From assembly GCF_019097595.1 (NCBI RefSeq), contig NC_080715.1, positions 23,561,573 through 23,625,572 on the forward strand: a DNA stretch of 64,000 nucleotides. Direction: 5' to 3'. The notes beneath the pieces are model-generated. The model was given only the letters and a program-made list of their open reading frames with translations. It did no database searches and was not told where the DNA came from. Position 1 is the stretch's first letter; every line of letters begins with the position of its first letter. The position numbers and the translations under genes are program-made. Shown here piece after piece: positions 35,544-53,483 of the stretch. This DNA is from Hemibagrus wyckioides (taxonomy: Eukaryota; Chordata; Actinopteri; Siluriformes; Bagridae).

Positions 35544-37020
35544 ACCTGCTCACCTAAGCTTTCCAGCCAGAATATGCAGCCATTGCTGATTATTGGATTC
35601 CATTACATTAAAGCCACACGTTTTTACCTGCCCTGCCCTCCCCTGCCCTCTCCTCTGCTATTCTAATGCTGCCATTATGCCCATTGCCTGAGGTGATCCT
35701 TTAACTTCTAGATTTTAAGTTGTATAATAACTGGAAAATAGTTGAACATTATTTAATCTTGTGCCACTTTGGGCATTCTTTTTGGAGTGGGTGATAATAT
35801 AGCATTACTGAAAGGCCTAGATCTCAGATAACGCACAGGCAAGCGCTAAAACTGACAAATTCCCTTCATGTTGTGTATTATGAAAGGATAGAGTTAACTG
35901 AAACTATACCCCAGTGAGGGCCTAAGTTCTGTACATGACAAAAATTTAGCTCAGTTTTACAAGTAGGAGCATTTCTTAGGGAAAACAGCTGCTATAAATT
36001 AATTTTTTTCCCATCACCTTTAAAAGGTACTTAATACTTCTCCTGCCCCTTTACCTGATTCAAGATGGTAAGGGTGCAGTGTTGCTGAATTCAGAACTGA
36101 GACAGAATTGGTAATTTTGCCTTGTATTTGGTCTGTATGCTTGTTTTCTTTTTTAAAAGGTATTGTAACAGTGTGAAATTGCGCAGATAGCCTTGAGTAA
36201 CTCGCACCATATCCCCATTGAGAAGAAGCTGAAGTGTGAGGCGCAGTTATACACAACTGATATTTGCATTTGCTGCACTGAAACCTTCAATACCTCTCAG
36301 ACACCATTATCCTCCACATATAGGTGTTTCACGCAAAAGTAAACTGGAGTACTTTTTCTTTCTATCATTATTAACTATCGTTATTTATAAAACTTTACAA
36401 GACTATATTTGTAGCATGGAGGAGTTCGTTTGAGTTCTTTTTTCTTTTTGATAAGTATAGAAGTATTTGACATGGTAGTTGGCTAAACAAAGAAAGTTCA
36501 TTTGCAACAAGTTTCTAATAATCACAACACATAGCTAAGATTATTAGCAAACTGTAGACCGTGTAGTGTTAAACATTAAGACTGCTTCCCTCATCCAGCA
36601 TGCTTTGGAATGCAAGAAATCAGTGGCCACTCAACTGGTATATGAGAATTTATTATATATTAATATTGCACCGAGTCTCACTCACATCATGTTACATACT
36701 GTGAATGTGACTTTTTGATATGAACTGTGTGATCTTCATTCTGTGTGTAAGATTAAACTGCATTTAATGCTAGAGAGGAGAGATTGAGTGTTGTTATAAT
36801 AAACTCTTACAGTGCACTGAACATATGAATATGTTATCTGCTCCTGCTGATGTGTTTCTGGTGTTTTTATGTGCAAATTGGCCTTAGTGTGAAATGCTTT
36901 GGAATAATATGTTTTGAATGAGGATGATTTGTTGCAATCCATATCTATCAGGTGTTGTACAACAGTAGCAAATATGCACATTTGTAAATGCAATGACAAA
37001 TAAAAGGGAGAAAAGTGTCA
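35544..37020 (+). other. 3' UTR of the LAMP-like gene
   Basis: Non-coding sequence ending near AATAAA at 36999-37004. A perfect octamer (36262) and a CCCTGCCCTCCCCTGCCC tract (about 35630) lie here. I see no reading frame with coding character. Confidence 0.6.
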
Positions 37021-37035
37021 CATTTTTGTCACATA

Positions 37036-37095
37036 CAGTGTGTTGCATAAGTATGCATTCCCCTTGATTTCACATTTTATCCTAAACAAGTCAAG
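37036..37095. repeat. Short fragment resembling a Tc1-type terminal sequence
   Basis: gcataagtatgcattcccct followed by cacattttatcc resembles the ends of a common fish Tc1-type repeat (AAGTATTCACCCCCTT, then TTTTCACATTTT). No partner end is visible. It lies between the convergent LAMP-like gene and grtp1. Confidence 0.35.
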
Positions 37096-37332
37096 GGGGG
37101 CGGATACATATATATGTAACTGGATATAAACATAAAATCATAGTGGTAGTAATTGTTCATTCCAAGAAGTACATTCTTAAATAAGCTTTTAAAACAAACA
37201 TAATTTTAAGAAAAGGAAAAAAAAAAAGGTTTAATGAACTGTGAGTATTCTCATGCTGAATTCTGTCCAGCACGGCGTCCACATTTGCATTGTTACTTGT
37301 GGAGTGGATATAGAATATTGTGATCGCCACTA

Positions 37333-40300
37333 TCATGCAGAATCCTGAGCTTGTATCCGTTCTCGACATGTTTCTCTGAGTTTAGTGACTGTTGCCACGG
37401 ACAGACTCCCAGGCTCCGTAAAGATATTCTGAAGTGAGGAAGGGCCACAAATATCAACACACAGTTATGTGTGAGAATTTTTAATGGACAGCCAAGGAGA
37501 AGGTGGCTTGTAACATTAAGTGAGTTAAACATGATATCAATTTAAATGTTAGATTGGTTTTAGGATGATTTTGGTTGGTACCTGCATGAATGCATGACAA
37601 TTCTCCACAAATTTCCCATGTGTGATCTGCTTGAAACACTGACAGATGTCTGAAAAATGTTGTGCCTTCAGGATAAGTTTCTGATTATGACAAATCAGTG
37701 TGAGGGCCACACGGAACAGGATCTTAGAGCCCTCGTAGAACAGGCAATCCCATATTCGGAGCACTGTCTGCCAAGATATACCACAAGATATGTCCATAGG
37801 TATTTAGGTTTATTTTAGAAACAAAACCTCTTTCAATTTTAAAGGAATATTTACCTCCTGCTAACTTGACAGTTCAAAGTATAGCTATAAATCTTTTCTC
37901 ACCTCCATGGGAAGGACATCAATGTAAAGGCAAATAAACCACTTTGAGATCACCAGGCCCCACGTCACATTATGTCGAGTCATGGCTTGCCACACTGCAG
38001 GCATCTTAGTCTTCACAAGCTCTCCAAGAACTTCCTGGTCTGTCTTTAGCCCCAGCATGTCCGGTGTATAGTAATCTGAGTTACAGATAAGAGTATTTTG
38101 CATTTGTGTTTAATCTTAGAGGAATATTATCTTGTTTTGAACATGTGTGCAATTACCACTAACAAAAAATCTCAACACATTTTCCTGTACTGAGAAAAGA
38201 ATAGAAAGACTATTGACTAGTATTGAAATATTTGGGTTATTATGGATCAGACAACAAACATTATAATGGAAAAAATATAATGTTATTTTTATTGTTAAGC
38301 TTATATGTCCATATTTAAGAAATATTACTTTTCTCTATTTCCAGGATGGACCAAGCCATCAGCCATTCCTCAAGCCATCAGGCTCCTCAACACCCGGGAC
38401 TGAACTGTTCTACACTCTCACACACACTCTCACTCAGGACTGAACTGTTCTACACTCTCTCACACACACACACACACACTCTCACTCAGGACTGAACTGT
38501 ATATTAACTCTCTGTCTCTCTCACACACATACACACACTCTCTCTTGACTGTGTGGACGCACACACACACACACATAATTTATACTGTTCATTACTTACT
38601 GCACTACCTCTACCTGTCATCCGCTGCTATAGTTATATTTATGTTTATTCTATTTGCACTACCTCAACCGCTGCTGTGTATTTTTGCACAATACTTTTTT
38701 TTTTATTTTTTACATCTTTATCTATTTTATTTCACTTACATTCCAGTACATGTTCTTTTATTTCTTTTCTGCGCTAAGTGTCCTGTGTTCTTTTGTGTTG
38801 TCTTTATTGTATTTATTGTCTTTTTGCACTGTCTTGTCTATGCTCTGTTTGCACCTAGCTGCACACTGTGCACTTTACGTGGCTAAGACAAACGTCTGTC
38901 CTAGCTCTGTGGTGTTGTTTGTTGTTTTGTGTTGAACTTGTTGTTGTATGTTTATGTAGCACCAGGTCCTGGAGAAACGTTGTTTCATTTCACTATGTAC
39001 AGCGCCAGCTATATGTGGTTGAAATGAAAATAAAAGCTTCTTGAATCTTGAATCTTGAACCAGATACATGGTCACATGTATAACCTTCTTTATTACTATT
39101 TCTTTATTCATATTTACATTTCAGACTGTCAGGCCATTTTCATTAATTCATCACTAGAATTTTCAAATGTTTCATAGCCAGACAACCCTTTAACTGTAAA
39201 TGTCATGAATCCCTGAGGACGTTTTCAAGGACAGGGCAAATTAGGTCTATTTGAGATGCACTGCTGGGGGCACCTCACCAGACTAAAACAGATAGAACTT
39301 GATAGTGTTGATACTTTATTTAGGATGACAGTTGTTCAAAGTGTTTATACCTTTATGCTTTTGATTGAGAAGGAAAATAACTTGAATTCCAGACACTACT
39401 GATTATAAAATATGTTGTGGGCCATGTCACCACTTCACATTCATCTGCATGTGACACTCCTATTTATGCTTCCAAGATGCTAGCCATGGAGCATGCTGAA
39501 TGGCCTTTAATTACAAGAAGGCATCGATTGACTTTCTTTTATAAAAAAAGTCTTTCTTGTGTTCTTGTATGCCCCTGTAATCAAGTTATTTAACTAATGG
39601 GCTAACAAGAGTTTAGACATCCAAGCCACTTTATGGTGCTCCCCAAAGCACAAACAGTTGGTCAGTGGTTCACCAGCTGGCAGACACTTCCTTATAACAT
39701 TTGAGATCCCTGGTTAAAGGGCAAGGCTCAGCACATTCTCATCCTGCATGTTTCTCAAACATGTTGCACCTTATCATGTATGAATGCTGGATTCTGCCAT
39801 AGTGTGGCATGTTTAAACTCTGAACCCCAACAATGATACTGTATATTGACCAGTAACATCTGTAATTCATCGACTCATGTGGAAAGTGATACGTAGTCAG
39901 CAAAAAATCTCCTCTTTTTTAAATGGCAAATTACACAAATTACTCAGCACCCAGTCAGTACTGGATCATTATTTTTGCATAAAAGGTACATTTCAAAGGT
40001 ATAGGTACATTTCTTTCTGACTAGCATATGCGCTCTACACAGAACAGTGCCAACCAGAAATCGGTGAGCATATTTAGGGTAAACCCAGAAAAGAGACCCA
40101 AATAGTGTTCAAAAAACCTTGTTCAGGAATTTAAACATCTTGGTGTGGGTTGCAGTGGAACATGACCTATCCTGTTTACCCTTGGTGTAAGAGTGGAATA
40201 CACTCTGGATGGATCACACATTTACACACACACACACACACACACCTATGGGCAATGTATAGTAGCCAGTCCACCTCCTGGCATGTATTTGGAAGGACAG

Positions 40301-43223
40301 ATGAAACCCATGCCATACAGAGGAGAACATGAACTCTTCACAACATATACACCAATGTTCCATCTAACTTCCTTCATGTCCACCATAGTGAGAAACTTTC
40401 CACTTGCTTCCATACAGCTGGAATGTAACTGGAGCATGCACAATCAGAAGTATCTGACATGCTAGACATACTAGTATACCCAGGGGCTAGACCCTGATCT
40501 GAATGGTAAGGAGCATGTAGGAAGTATCAGCAGCTTTAAGAACAAGTGTAACCTTGGTCTCTTTAGCCAGAATGAAACTGTCAACACACTGGTTGTTTGG
40601 TCTGTCTGAGGTGCTACGGTGTCTTACATACAGCCATTCATGTCAATTTGTCAGTTGTGAGCTGCTACATGCTACCACAAACAATAGGCCATGTGTCTGT
40701 TAAAAACAGCAGTCAAATGCAGTGAGATTAGCAATGTCAAACACTACCTTCACCCAGTGTACATCAACACACACTCCTTTGACAGTGCAAAGTTAACAAG
40801 AAGATAAAGGAGTTAAGTGCTTAGTGTCTTGAATCCCCTTCCTCAGTTCCTTGTCAAAGGTAAATATGGTGTAGAACTCAAAAGCCTATGGTGAGAATTT
40901 TGTTACCAACATAGCTCAAAATAAACAGGGAAGTGCCTCAGATTCCTCTTGAAGATATGTGACTATCACAAAAATGCAAATTGCTTTTTATGTATCCAGT
41001 GCTAAAAAAGTAGACAGCACTACCTAAGACCAAGGGCAAAACTAGGGTTTAACTTTTAACAAGGTTTTGCCTCAGTGAGGATGTATGATGTTCTAAGTTT
41101 ATGCAGATTCCTTCCAGCTTCCCAGAAATGTCTGGCTAGTGTATTGTTAAGCTATAAATAAATATAAAGCTATAAAAAAGTTATTTATAAGTAAAGCTAT
41201 GAATAACAATTGTGGATATGAACCAGCATGAGATCAATCACCCCTCCATTGCAGTAGTCACTATAATTAGGTTGCCAGTTATTCCACATCAGAATCAACA
41301 AAACAGAATCCTGCAAAAAAAAAAAAAACACTTATACACTATGGACAGAGAGTTTTCTCCCTGTTGCTTCGTTGCTGATTTTACCAATGCCACAAAACAA
41401 CCAAGAAAATGTTTAATAAGATCTAAAATGTTTATAGCTTAATGAAAACATAATTTAGATCATATGAATGTTTTACAGACAGCTGCCATTTGCTCTTAAA
41501 TTGAGTATTGGGTAGAAATGTCTTATTTTCTATATAAAATTGAATTAGGTTAAAAAACACTTTTGTGTGCTTTTAATAGTTCCTTTATTGGTTTAAAGGA
41601 TAAAAACATTGACTGACCTGGTAAGATTCTTCCCAGCAAAGCATCCATTAACCAGAAGGACTTTTCTTCATCTTTTGTTATGATAAGGAGGTATCCTGCG
41701 ATAAAGTTCATTCCCTTGAAAACAGGAAAAAACATTGAATTGACACTATAAACATTTGCAGAGGAGCAAGTTTAGCCAAATTATTGACCGAGCAAATATT
41801 GTTTAAGTTGTCAGCTAGCTGAACACATGACTAGAAGCTACTATTAAGCATGATGTAAATACTTTTTTAAATGCAGCTAAATAAATTAAACAAGAATAAG
41901 GAAGATATAAGGGTAATAAATCTAAAAATGCATTAGAGTATTAGTATTGTACCTGACAGTATCCAACATCCTTGTTGTGGTGTCCGTATGCCAAAAGAAC
42001 ATTGTACAGAGCCTTCAATAAACAAGGCTGGGAGGATTCGTGGAACTGAATGTTGTCTGGAAAGGTTCTGTGTAAGTCTGGCAGGTGACATGACCATGTC
42101 AGTGCTGCCATCAAATAAAACGACTCTGATCACAACAAACGTTTCATATCTGAATTAGACTGACCAGTGCGTATTGCCTCTTCCAGCATGGGATCATGAG
42201 GAGCCTTCAGGAGAGAGTGGTAATAACCACAGTTTGTCTGCAGATGCTGCTGGGCTCCACTGGCAGCCATCCAGATCAGAGTACGGTGTTTGCTGGGGAC
42301 ACCTTTCCTCACATACCTCTTCACTGCCAATAATAAACATGCAAAGACTCAATAAAAAGAGATAACATGTATAAGTGGTAAATAAAACTGTGTGACAATA
42401 CAATAGAGCTCAGTGTGAGGGTGTGCCAAGCCCACCTTTCAGATTCTTATCCACTTTAGTGTTCTCTTTTAAAAGCCTGGACCACTTTTCTGATCTTCTG
42501 GCCAGCACCGGTAAATACTCAGACATCATTTCTTCATAGGCTTCATAGTTAAAATCTTCAGAATATTGAAATCCATACTTGTCTGTTCTACAGATAAGAA
42601 AAATCAGGGGTACCATGTATTTGACACCTATTGTTTAGTCAAACCTTGAAAAGAAAAAACTATTATTATCATTTATTTTATTTAACAGGCCAAAACTGAA
42701 GTAGAAATAACAAAGACGGGGAAGGATTGTCACAAAAAAGAGAAGTAGTGCAAAAAGGAGAAACAGAAAAAGAAAAAGTATCACAAAAAAAAGACTCACA
42801 ATTAAACAACTGCACCTTCACCCTCTCCTATTCACCATTAAAGACTTAAATCTACTTCAAACTAGGGATAGCAAATACACCAAAAGTAAAATTGTACATT
42901 TTTATGTACAAACAAAAAAAAAAAGCACAGAACATTCAGTTAGTTTATGAAAAAAACAACAGGACGTCCTGAAAATGATAATAAACAACTCAATTATCAT
43001 CCTTTTTATATCACAATAAAAATCGCTGAAAGGGGCGACAATAGAGCGTTTGCCCCCGATGATCACCTGACACATAGGTGATACTGACTCTTACCGCTCA
43101 GGAAACCTATAATAACAGGAAAGCTCAAATAAAGCATCAAATAATAATAAAATACAAGCCTTACCTCGGCTTTTCGTTGGAAGAGCCACTTTCAGTAGAT
43201 TCATAATCCATAGGGAGATCCAT
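37333..43223 (-). CDS. grtp1: Growth hormone-regulated TBC protein 1 (Rab-GAP)
   Basis: TBC-domain protein expected to stimulate GTP hydrolysis by a Rab GTPase. Minus-strand exons: 43223-43165, 42587-42436, 42323-42165, 42077-41953, 41714-41618, 38075-37903, 37767-37582, 37428-37333; 348 aa, close to the human length. The N-terminus includes DKYGFQYSEDF. The TBC domain (about 80-295) shows VRKGVPSKHR, the arginine finger in TDLHRTFP, the glutamine finger in VGYCQGMNFIAGY, GRILPDYYTPDMLGL, SKWFICLYIDVLP and RIWDCLFYEGSKI. The C-terminus EPGSLSVATVTKLRETCR matches human GRTP1. Both catalytic fingers are intact, so activity is expected. A 3.5-kb intron holds a LINE fragment. TTTAAT at 37230-37235 is a possible minus-strand ATTAAA signal. 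Confidence 0.95.
38345..39062 (+). mobile_element. 5'-truncated LINE (non-LTR retrotransposon) 3' end
   Basis: Starts with a coding-like fragment typical of the reverse transcriptase C-terminus (AIRLLN type: ccatcaggctcctcaacacc, then a stop). A CA-rich satellite segment and a long T-rich 3' UTR follow. The element ends with GAAATGAAAATAAAAGCTTC and a (TTGAATC)n heptamer tail. It sits in sense-opposite orientation inside the grtp1 intron between exons 5 and 6. The family is probably Rex1/CR1- or L2-like; I cannot decide which. Confidence 0.75.
40186..40345 (-). repeat. SINE-like dispersed fish repeat (antisense)
   Basis: Text such as gaatacactctggatgg, a CA tract, cctatgggcaatgtatagtagccag, ggcatgtatttgga and aggagaacatgaact follows the order of a repeat common in teleosts. 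Related pieces occur at about 50005-50225 (same orientation) and 61431-61640 (opposite). It lies in the large grtp1 intron. Confidence 0.55.
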
Positions 43224-43345
43224 CTCCGTTTACTATAACCACACTTCACTGTGCAATGCTCTCGCGCTTGATTATAATAAAACTTTACCTGTAGATGACT
43301 CGTATATAATTGCAGTAACCACGCCCATTATGCAAATAAACAATT
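43224..43345 (-). promoter_or_regulatory. grtp1 proximal promoter candidates
   Basis: Within about 120 bp upstream of the grtp1 ATG lie a CCACGCCC GC/CACC-box (43319-43326) and a perfect octamer ATGCAAAT (43330-43337), nearly abutting. The octamer plus GC-box pairing is typical of ubiquitous promoters. No TATA box is placed correctly. The assignment is from motif and position only. Confidence 0.35.
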
Positions 43346-43428
43346 CACCAGGACATAACACCCACAGTGTGTCTTACACCGGACATACTCTTATACTCTG
43401 TACTAGATAGAAACATAAACTATTATTT

Positions 43429-43429
<1 letters not shown>

Positions 43430-43487
<58 letters not shown>
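43430..43487. repeat. (TA)n microsatellite
   Basis: A TA tract of nearly 60 bp marks the left edge of a Tc1 remnant between grtp1 and commd6. A second, shorter TA tract interrupts that element at about 43553-43570. Confidence 0.9.
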
Positions 43488-44027
<540 letters not shown>

Positions 44028-44835
44028 TTTTGTGACTGGGCTGTTTTGTGACATTTCAACACATTCATTTTCACTTAGGCCAGTATTTAAGAATCAGAAT
44101 GGCTTTCAATTTGTTTAATTATTCAACATCTAAAAGCTCATAAATGCACATTTTACAGTGCATCACATTCTAGTGGATTTTTATGTAAAGGAGAAATAAC
44201 AGAAAAGACTGTTTTCTGTCGGTAGATGGCGCTGTAGACTTACTAAACCTTGTGTAAAACATAAACGTGAATGATCTGGCACTTCCGTGTTTATGCAGCT
44301 TAATAGGCAGGATTTTTGTTTGCAGTAGTTTATTTATTTTATACTTCCACTGCGCGAGCGGCCAACTTCCTGCTACTTATCACGCTGCTTCTGACCAGAA
44401 ACACGTTGGTTTTGTACTTAATTTTAAACCCTTCTTTATATATAAAACACGCCGCACAGCTAGTCTCCCAATTGTACATTTGCACATGTCTGTACCATCC
44501 CATCATTTGGGTGCGTTTATGAAACACTGCTACATTCCATTACAGAGCTTTAATGAAATTAATCAGGAACCTTCGAAGGAACTACAACTTCAGCCAATCA
44601 GCGAAGAGACAGTGGCGTATGCGGAAGTAGCTCATGTTTTCTGTAAGATTAGCGAGGAAGACCTAATACCATAAGAATTTGGGTTTTTTATTTAAATATT
44701 ACTCCGTAAACAGGCAAAATGCCTTCTAAAATGCCGCTTTATTTTTAGAAACTATATGACTTTTATAATTTTGCAATTGTGAAGCGAGTTGTTGAATGCC
44801 GGTCTTACTGTAGCTAGATCTCTACCGTCTTGAGG

Positions 44836-48566
<3,731 letters not shown>

Positions 48567-48770
48567 GAGTTCAGCTCCAAATGTTCACCATTCCTATTCC
48601 GGTCTGTAGCCTTTCAGTATTTACTTACTGTTTACATTTAAACTCTTTTAATATGTGTGTTTGCTATTCAATCTAACCCATAGTGGGGTAATTCTGTGCT
48701 GTACTTGCCCTGAAACTCATTTCATTTTGACTGTGCTTTCAAACATGATTTGCTATAAACACTGAATAAA

Positions 48771-51134
48771 GTTTGAACACAGATCTTTGCTTGCATTTGT
48801 AATATTATTTATTTAATTAAACTTTACAAAACAGGGTTAAAATGTAGAGATGAAGCCATGTAAATTCAGGTTGAAAAGGAAATGTTACATAAAAGCTGAT
48901 TTGATGTAGTAATTACTAATTTATAGTAAAAATGAAAAAATAAACAAATAGGTTTATTTCTATGGTGCACTTAAATTTGTTTAAACTAAACTGATCTTTA
49001 CATTTAGTTGATTGGACCCTGATACACCCTTTCATCTTATGTGTCGTTTTAAAATATTTAAGTCAGAGTTACAAAAATATAAGCTCTATTGCTTTTGGCT
49101 TCACTGTGGTCGTGGAATAATTTGTAGTACTTATTCATTTAGATTAACTTAGGCTTGAAATAAGCCAAGACTTTTTGTAACTGAAGTATCTTTCCTGTTC
49201 TCCTGTGTTGTTTGTTGATGCCATCACTCTGATTTACTCCTGGGGCAAATGAATAAGATGTTAAAACCCAAATAATAATTAGTTGTGTTTATATAACTTG
49301 ATGTCGTCCTACCCAAAGAGTGCACATGAAAAGGGAACTCCTGCAGTGTGTTAAGCCACACAGCCACAGGGTGGCTTCGATGGGGTTACATGTCTTGCAT
49401 ATTTTATCTATTTCTGGGAGTAAAAGAGCTTACATCCATGGCATCTTGTTACAAGCCGAGCAGCAGCAGCATTCTGAGCTAAGTATGCTTTTATGCATGT
49501 TCATGTCATTTTTTTTTAATGAATTTTGTGCTTTTGATCATTAAACATTTTGGATGAAAAGAACAAAGTCTTATTTGTCAATGTATATTTCACAACAATG
49601 TATATTTCCTGTTATGCAATACAGTCAACAAGCTCAGTGCAAAACAAATATTAACATTTTCTGCCATGGCCATGTGTTTTATTTGACTGATTGTATTGTC
49701 CATGACAACATGCTTTTCATTTTATCTGCTTGTGCCAGCACAACAGAGGAACAGTATAGATTAATAGATAACTAATTATCTCCTGTCACGACACCTATAC
49801 AGCTCTATTCTGTTAATATTAAGTTCCAGTGATCATCCAGCATATAAATGTTACTGATAATTTACTATTTTGCATACTTTTTGGAGAATAATTTTTTAAA
49901 GAGCATAATTTTGTCCATTATTGATCTGGTTTGACCACAGCTGATATATCCAGTCTTTCATCTTCAGGAACTTTTTTATCCTGGTCTGAGTAAATGTGGA
50001 TTCAGAACATATTCTGGGAAATCCTGACATGTGGTGGGAATATACCCTGGAGGGGATCATGGCTCCATGCTTATAAACATTCACTTTCGACAACAATTCC
50101 ACCTGCTGGTGTGTTTTTGTGAGAAACGTGGAGGACGAGGATAAATCATGCAGAACACAGAACAGACTGTCACCAGAGCTCATGATTGAACTGGGAACCC
50201 CGTAGTTGTGAGGTGGCAACTACCCAGTGCACCACCATGTCACCTCTGTGAATGATAAAAATATATGTTGAATGGACTTTCTCCATCATGCAAATTGATC
50301 ATACTTGAAAACTAACTGGTGTTGCACACAGGGACACCACTACCAGTTCGATTTTTAACCAGAGATAGATCAACAAAATCTGAATGACTTGTGCTAAATA
50401 ATATAGTTGTGACTTAATTACAAATCTCTTGTATTATTATTAATGATTAATAATTACAATTATAATCTATGCCAGTTGTGTTGCTTGGGCTTTTCAATGG
50501 GAACTATAGCATGGGGAAAAACAACTAACACCTACAAAAAATATACATATACATTGAAAATCTATACCTACTACACACACGGATTTACAAAAATAAAATA
50601 ATAGTAAGGTTTACAATAACATGATAAAATAAGAATTGTGTCATGTGTGATTGGATCCTTTGTTCATCAGCTTGAAGCTTTTTTTTAAACACAGTCCAGC
50701 TATAGTAACCAGGTAATGTCTTGTTAATTCTCACATGCACAGGCAACCTGTACTAAAGAAGGCTTAAAAATGAAAAGAAAGCAAAGTACTGGCTTGATGA
50801 AGAAGGAGATGGGGTAATCCTAGGTAATCAAAACAACTGAAGAGAAGGCTGACCTTCAAAGTTCAGGAGCAAACTATAATGACAAGGGCTTTACACATAT
50901 CTGCTTAAAAGGATAAATTATACACCTGAAAATAGCATAACAGGAAAGACCGTAGGTTTCCACGGTTAAAAACAAGTGTTTACTCCATGCAACTTAAATT
51001 GTACTAAACTAAAGTAGCTTTCTCCAGATAGGATTAATATAAAATTCTAAAACCACTGTTCTTATATAGAATGGTTGTTATGAAGGCAATATAAGTAGCT
51101 AGCTAATTACTTATCTTGATAAAAAAAAAATATA
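48771..51134. other. Intergenic, commd6 to tbc1d4, first part
   Basis: No gene found. A SINE-like fragment lies at 50005-50225. The remainder is AT-rich and unremarkable. Confidence 0.55.
50005..50225 (-). repeat. SINE-like dispersed fish repeat (antisense)
   Basis: Text such as cagagctcatgattgaact, gggaaccccgtagttgtgag and gtgcaccaccatgtcacc is the reverse of a tRNA-like repeat head (GGTGGCGCAG...CTCACAGC...GGTTCGAA). It is the antisense relative of 61431-61640. Confidence 0.55.
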
Positions 51135-51507
51135 TACACTATATTGTCAAAAGTTTTGAGACACCCCTTTAAATCATTGAATTCAGGTGTTGTTTTTCAG
51201 GGGTTGGGCTCGGCCCCTTAGTTCCAGTGAAAGGAACTCTTAATGCTTCAGCATACCAAGACATTTTGGACAATTTCTTGCTCCCAACTTCGTTTGAACA
51301 GTTTGGGAATGACCACTTCCTGTTCCAACATGACTGTACACCAGTGCACAAAGCAAGGTCTATAAAGACATAGATGAGAGAGTTTGGACTTGCATGGACT
51401 GCACAGGGTCCTCAACCTGATAGAACACCTTTGGGAAGAATTAGATCGTGAATTCCTGAATTCAATGATTTCAAGGGGTGTCCTAAAATTTTTGGCTATA
51501 TAGTGTA
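51135..51507 (+). mobile_element. Deleted Tc1-like element, 373 bp
   Basis: Inverted ends tacactatattgtcaaaag (51135) and the partner ending tatatagtgta (51507), with TA duplications at 51133-51134 and 51508-51509. The inside keeps transposase fragments on the plus strand ([39 protein letters not shown]). It is related to, but distinct from, the near-intact element at 30273. Confidence 0.85.
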
Positions 51508-51509
51508 TA

Positions 51510-52740
51510 TACTGTATATTCTTAGATGTTTGCTGGGATTTAGCTGTGCAAGTAATTTGCTCGTATTTAATCTACACAGGTGCTGCTGTGGGTGTATACT
51601 TTTGATTCAAGCTGTTGCACACCTTGCTAATACTGCAAATTCAGTGTGTTCTTAAGTGGAGCAAAACTGCCGATGCTCTCCTCTTACATTTCTTCCTTAT
51701 GCTTTCCCTGTTTTTGGAGGGAGGCGCTTTAGAGAGGGCTAGAGGAAGGTAGAGGACGGCATCAAATATCACTCAGTTTACCTAAAAATGCAGTTTATAG
51801 AGAACTCGATCCTGATTGTATTAACTTTTAACTGTGGTGATGAAGTAATTTATATCTGGTGCAATTTCCCCCTTGTAATTATGAAGCCAGGTAACAAAGG
51901 TGGTGAACAGAGAAACAAAACTCTTTACATCAAAAAGCAAAGTGCCTATAGAGACACATAACTGAGAGGACAAGGAAGACAGGACATGAAAACTGGAAAA
52001 AAGAAAAATAAAATAAAATAGATATTAAAACAAAACAAAAAATTGTGAATAAATATTTGTTTATTTTTACATGTATTAATTTTATTTTTATTTAAAAAAT
52101 AAATTGTTTATTCTTTTATAACCACTTAATCGTGTCTCTGTAAAGGATAAGAGCTAAAAAAAATAATAACTTGTTTTGAAATTGAAAATTAATCTATTTT
52201 GTCTAGATTATTATTAATATTAATATTAATATTAATATTAATAATCTAATTTATTTGTTTTTGGCATATAAAATCCTCAATTTTTCCACATTTGAAAGTT
52301 ATTAGAAATTAGCAAGTTGAATAATTGCATAATCAATGCAGATGGGTGAAAAAAACGAGTGGTATGAATGAATTATGAATTATAAATGAATATAGTGCAC
52401 TTATGTGGCAGTATTATTAAGGTCATATTTACATTATCAATTTAAAATGTCCATTCTGGTAGGTTGCCCTGTTTGGTCGTGACTCCGCCCCTCAGACTAC
52501 CCCTTTTATGGCCACGCCTCACACAACACGTCATTTGGCTTTGTTTTTAAGTTACTGTGTACTAAAAGCTCGCTTTGTAGCTGTTTAATATTATGATAAA
52601 TGTGATAATATTTATTATAAATGGTTAATCTGGTTATTGATCATTTGGGGGGGGGGTTAGGATTTTATTTTACATAAATGAAAGGTCAACAATATGCAAG
52701 AAGTGAGAATGTGCACATCTGTAACGCCTTTTGCCCTCAG
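51510..52740. other. Intergenic, AT-rich
   Basis: Contains an ATTATT/TAATAT low-complexity tract (52207-52245). A GC/CACC-box cluster (ccgcccc at 52485, ccacgcc at 52512) lies in the distal tbc1d4 upstream region. No exon or transposon with recognisable ends was seen. Confidence 0.5.
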
Positions 52741-53483
52741 TCTCGTTTAAAACAGCATAACTACCGTACTAAATAGTCCTGTATTAAGTTCGACAAAGAG
52801 TGTGATTGTAGGATAGAGTGTGATTTGGGACGTGGCCCTGTTACTGAGCCGTGTGGATGGGTACCGCCTACTCCCCCGTCAGAGCCACGCCTCCTGGAGC
52901 TGCAGCCTGGCAGATGAGGACGACGCTGCGCTGCTGCAGGAGCTGTCAATAGCAGTGCAAAAAAAAAAAAAGAGAAATCGACGCCCAGTACACTAAAGAA
53001 TAACAAACTAAAGTAGTGACTACAAGAGAAGAGTGTCTATACTGTAGTATACGAGCTGACAGCGCCGTGTGTCTGAGCTGTAGATGTCTTAACAGGAGCA
53101 GGAGCCTGGAGGAGACTTCAGAGTGTTTGTGTTGTTTACACACGCTTCAGTCGCCACGTTTCAGTGCGCTAACTTAACAGTTTAATACAGCTCCTACTGC
53201 AGTCCTTCATAATGGATGCGTTTTTCAGGCATGAAAATAATTCGAGAGGTCTGCAGAAAACCAGAAATGACTTATTTCTTTAAGGGTGGAAAAAGTGCAA
53301 CTCGTTTGCTCCAGCTCCATGCGGGACTCTCCTGCGTTGGCCGTCGTCTAACATTTTGCACACTTCTGAGGAGCAAGCAGCGGGACAGGACGAGCAGAAA
53401 CACACACACTACATGTGATTGGTTGCTCAGTCGAGATCCGGCTGTAGAGTTTCTTTTTGTCCTCGTCGACTTGAGGAGTGGAG
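52741..53483 (+). promoter_or_regulatory. tbc1d4 promoter and 5' UTR region
   Basis: CpG content rises sharply here, continuing through exon 1, as expected of a CpG-island promoter. No TATA box was recognised. The transcription start is not resolvable by eye. A 158-codon frame from 53216 overlaps exon 1 in another phase and looks fortuitous. Confidence 0.45.

Noticed and set aside
38545..38935. Hydrophobic open frames that look like membrane proteins
   Set aside because: They translate the T-rich 3' UTR of the LINE fragment in several frames; composition artefact.
44267..44674. 135-codon plus-strand open frame upstream of commd6
   Set aside because: No recognisable motif or family, and not in frame with commd6 exons; most likely chance.
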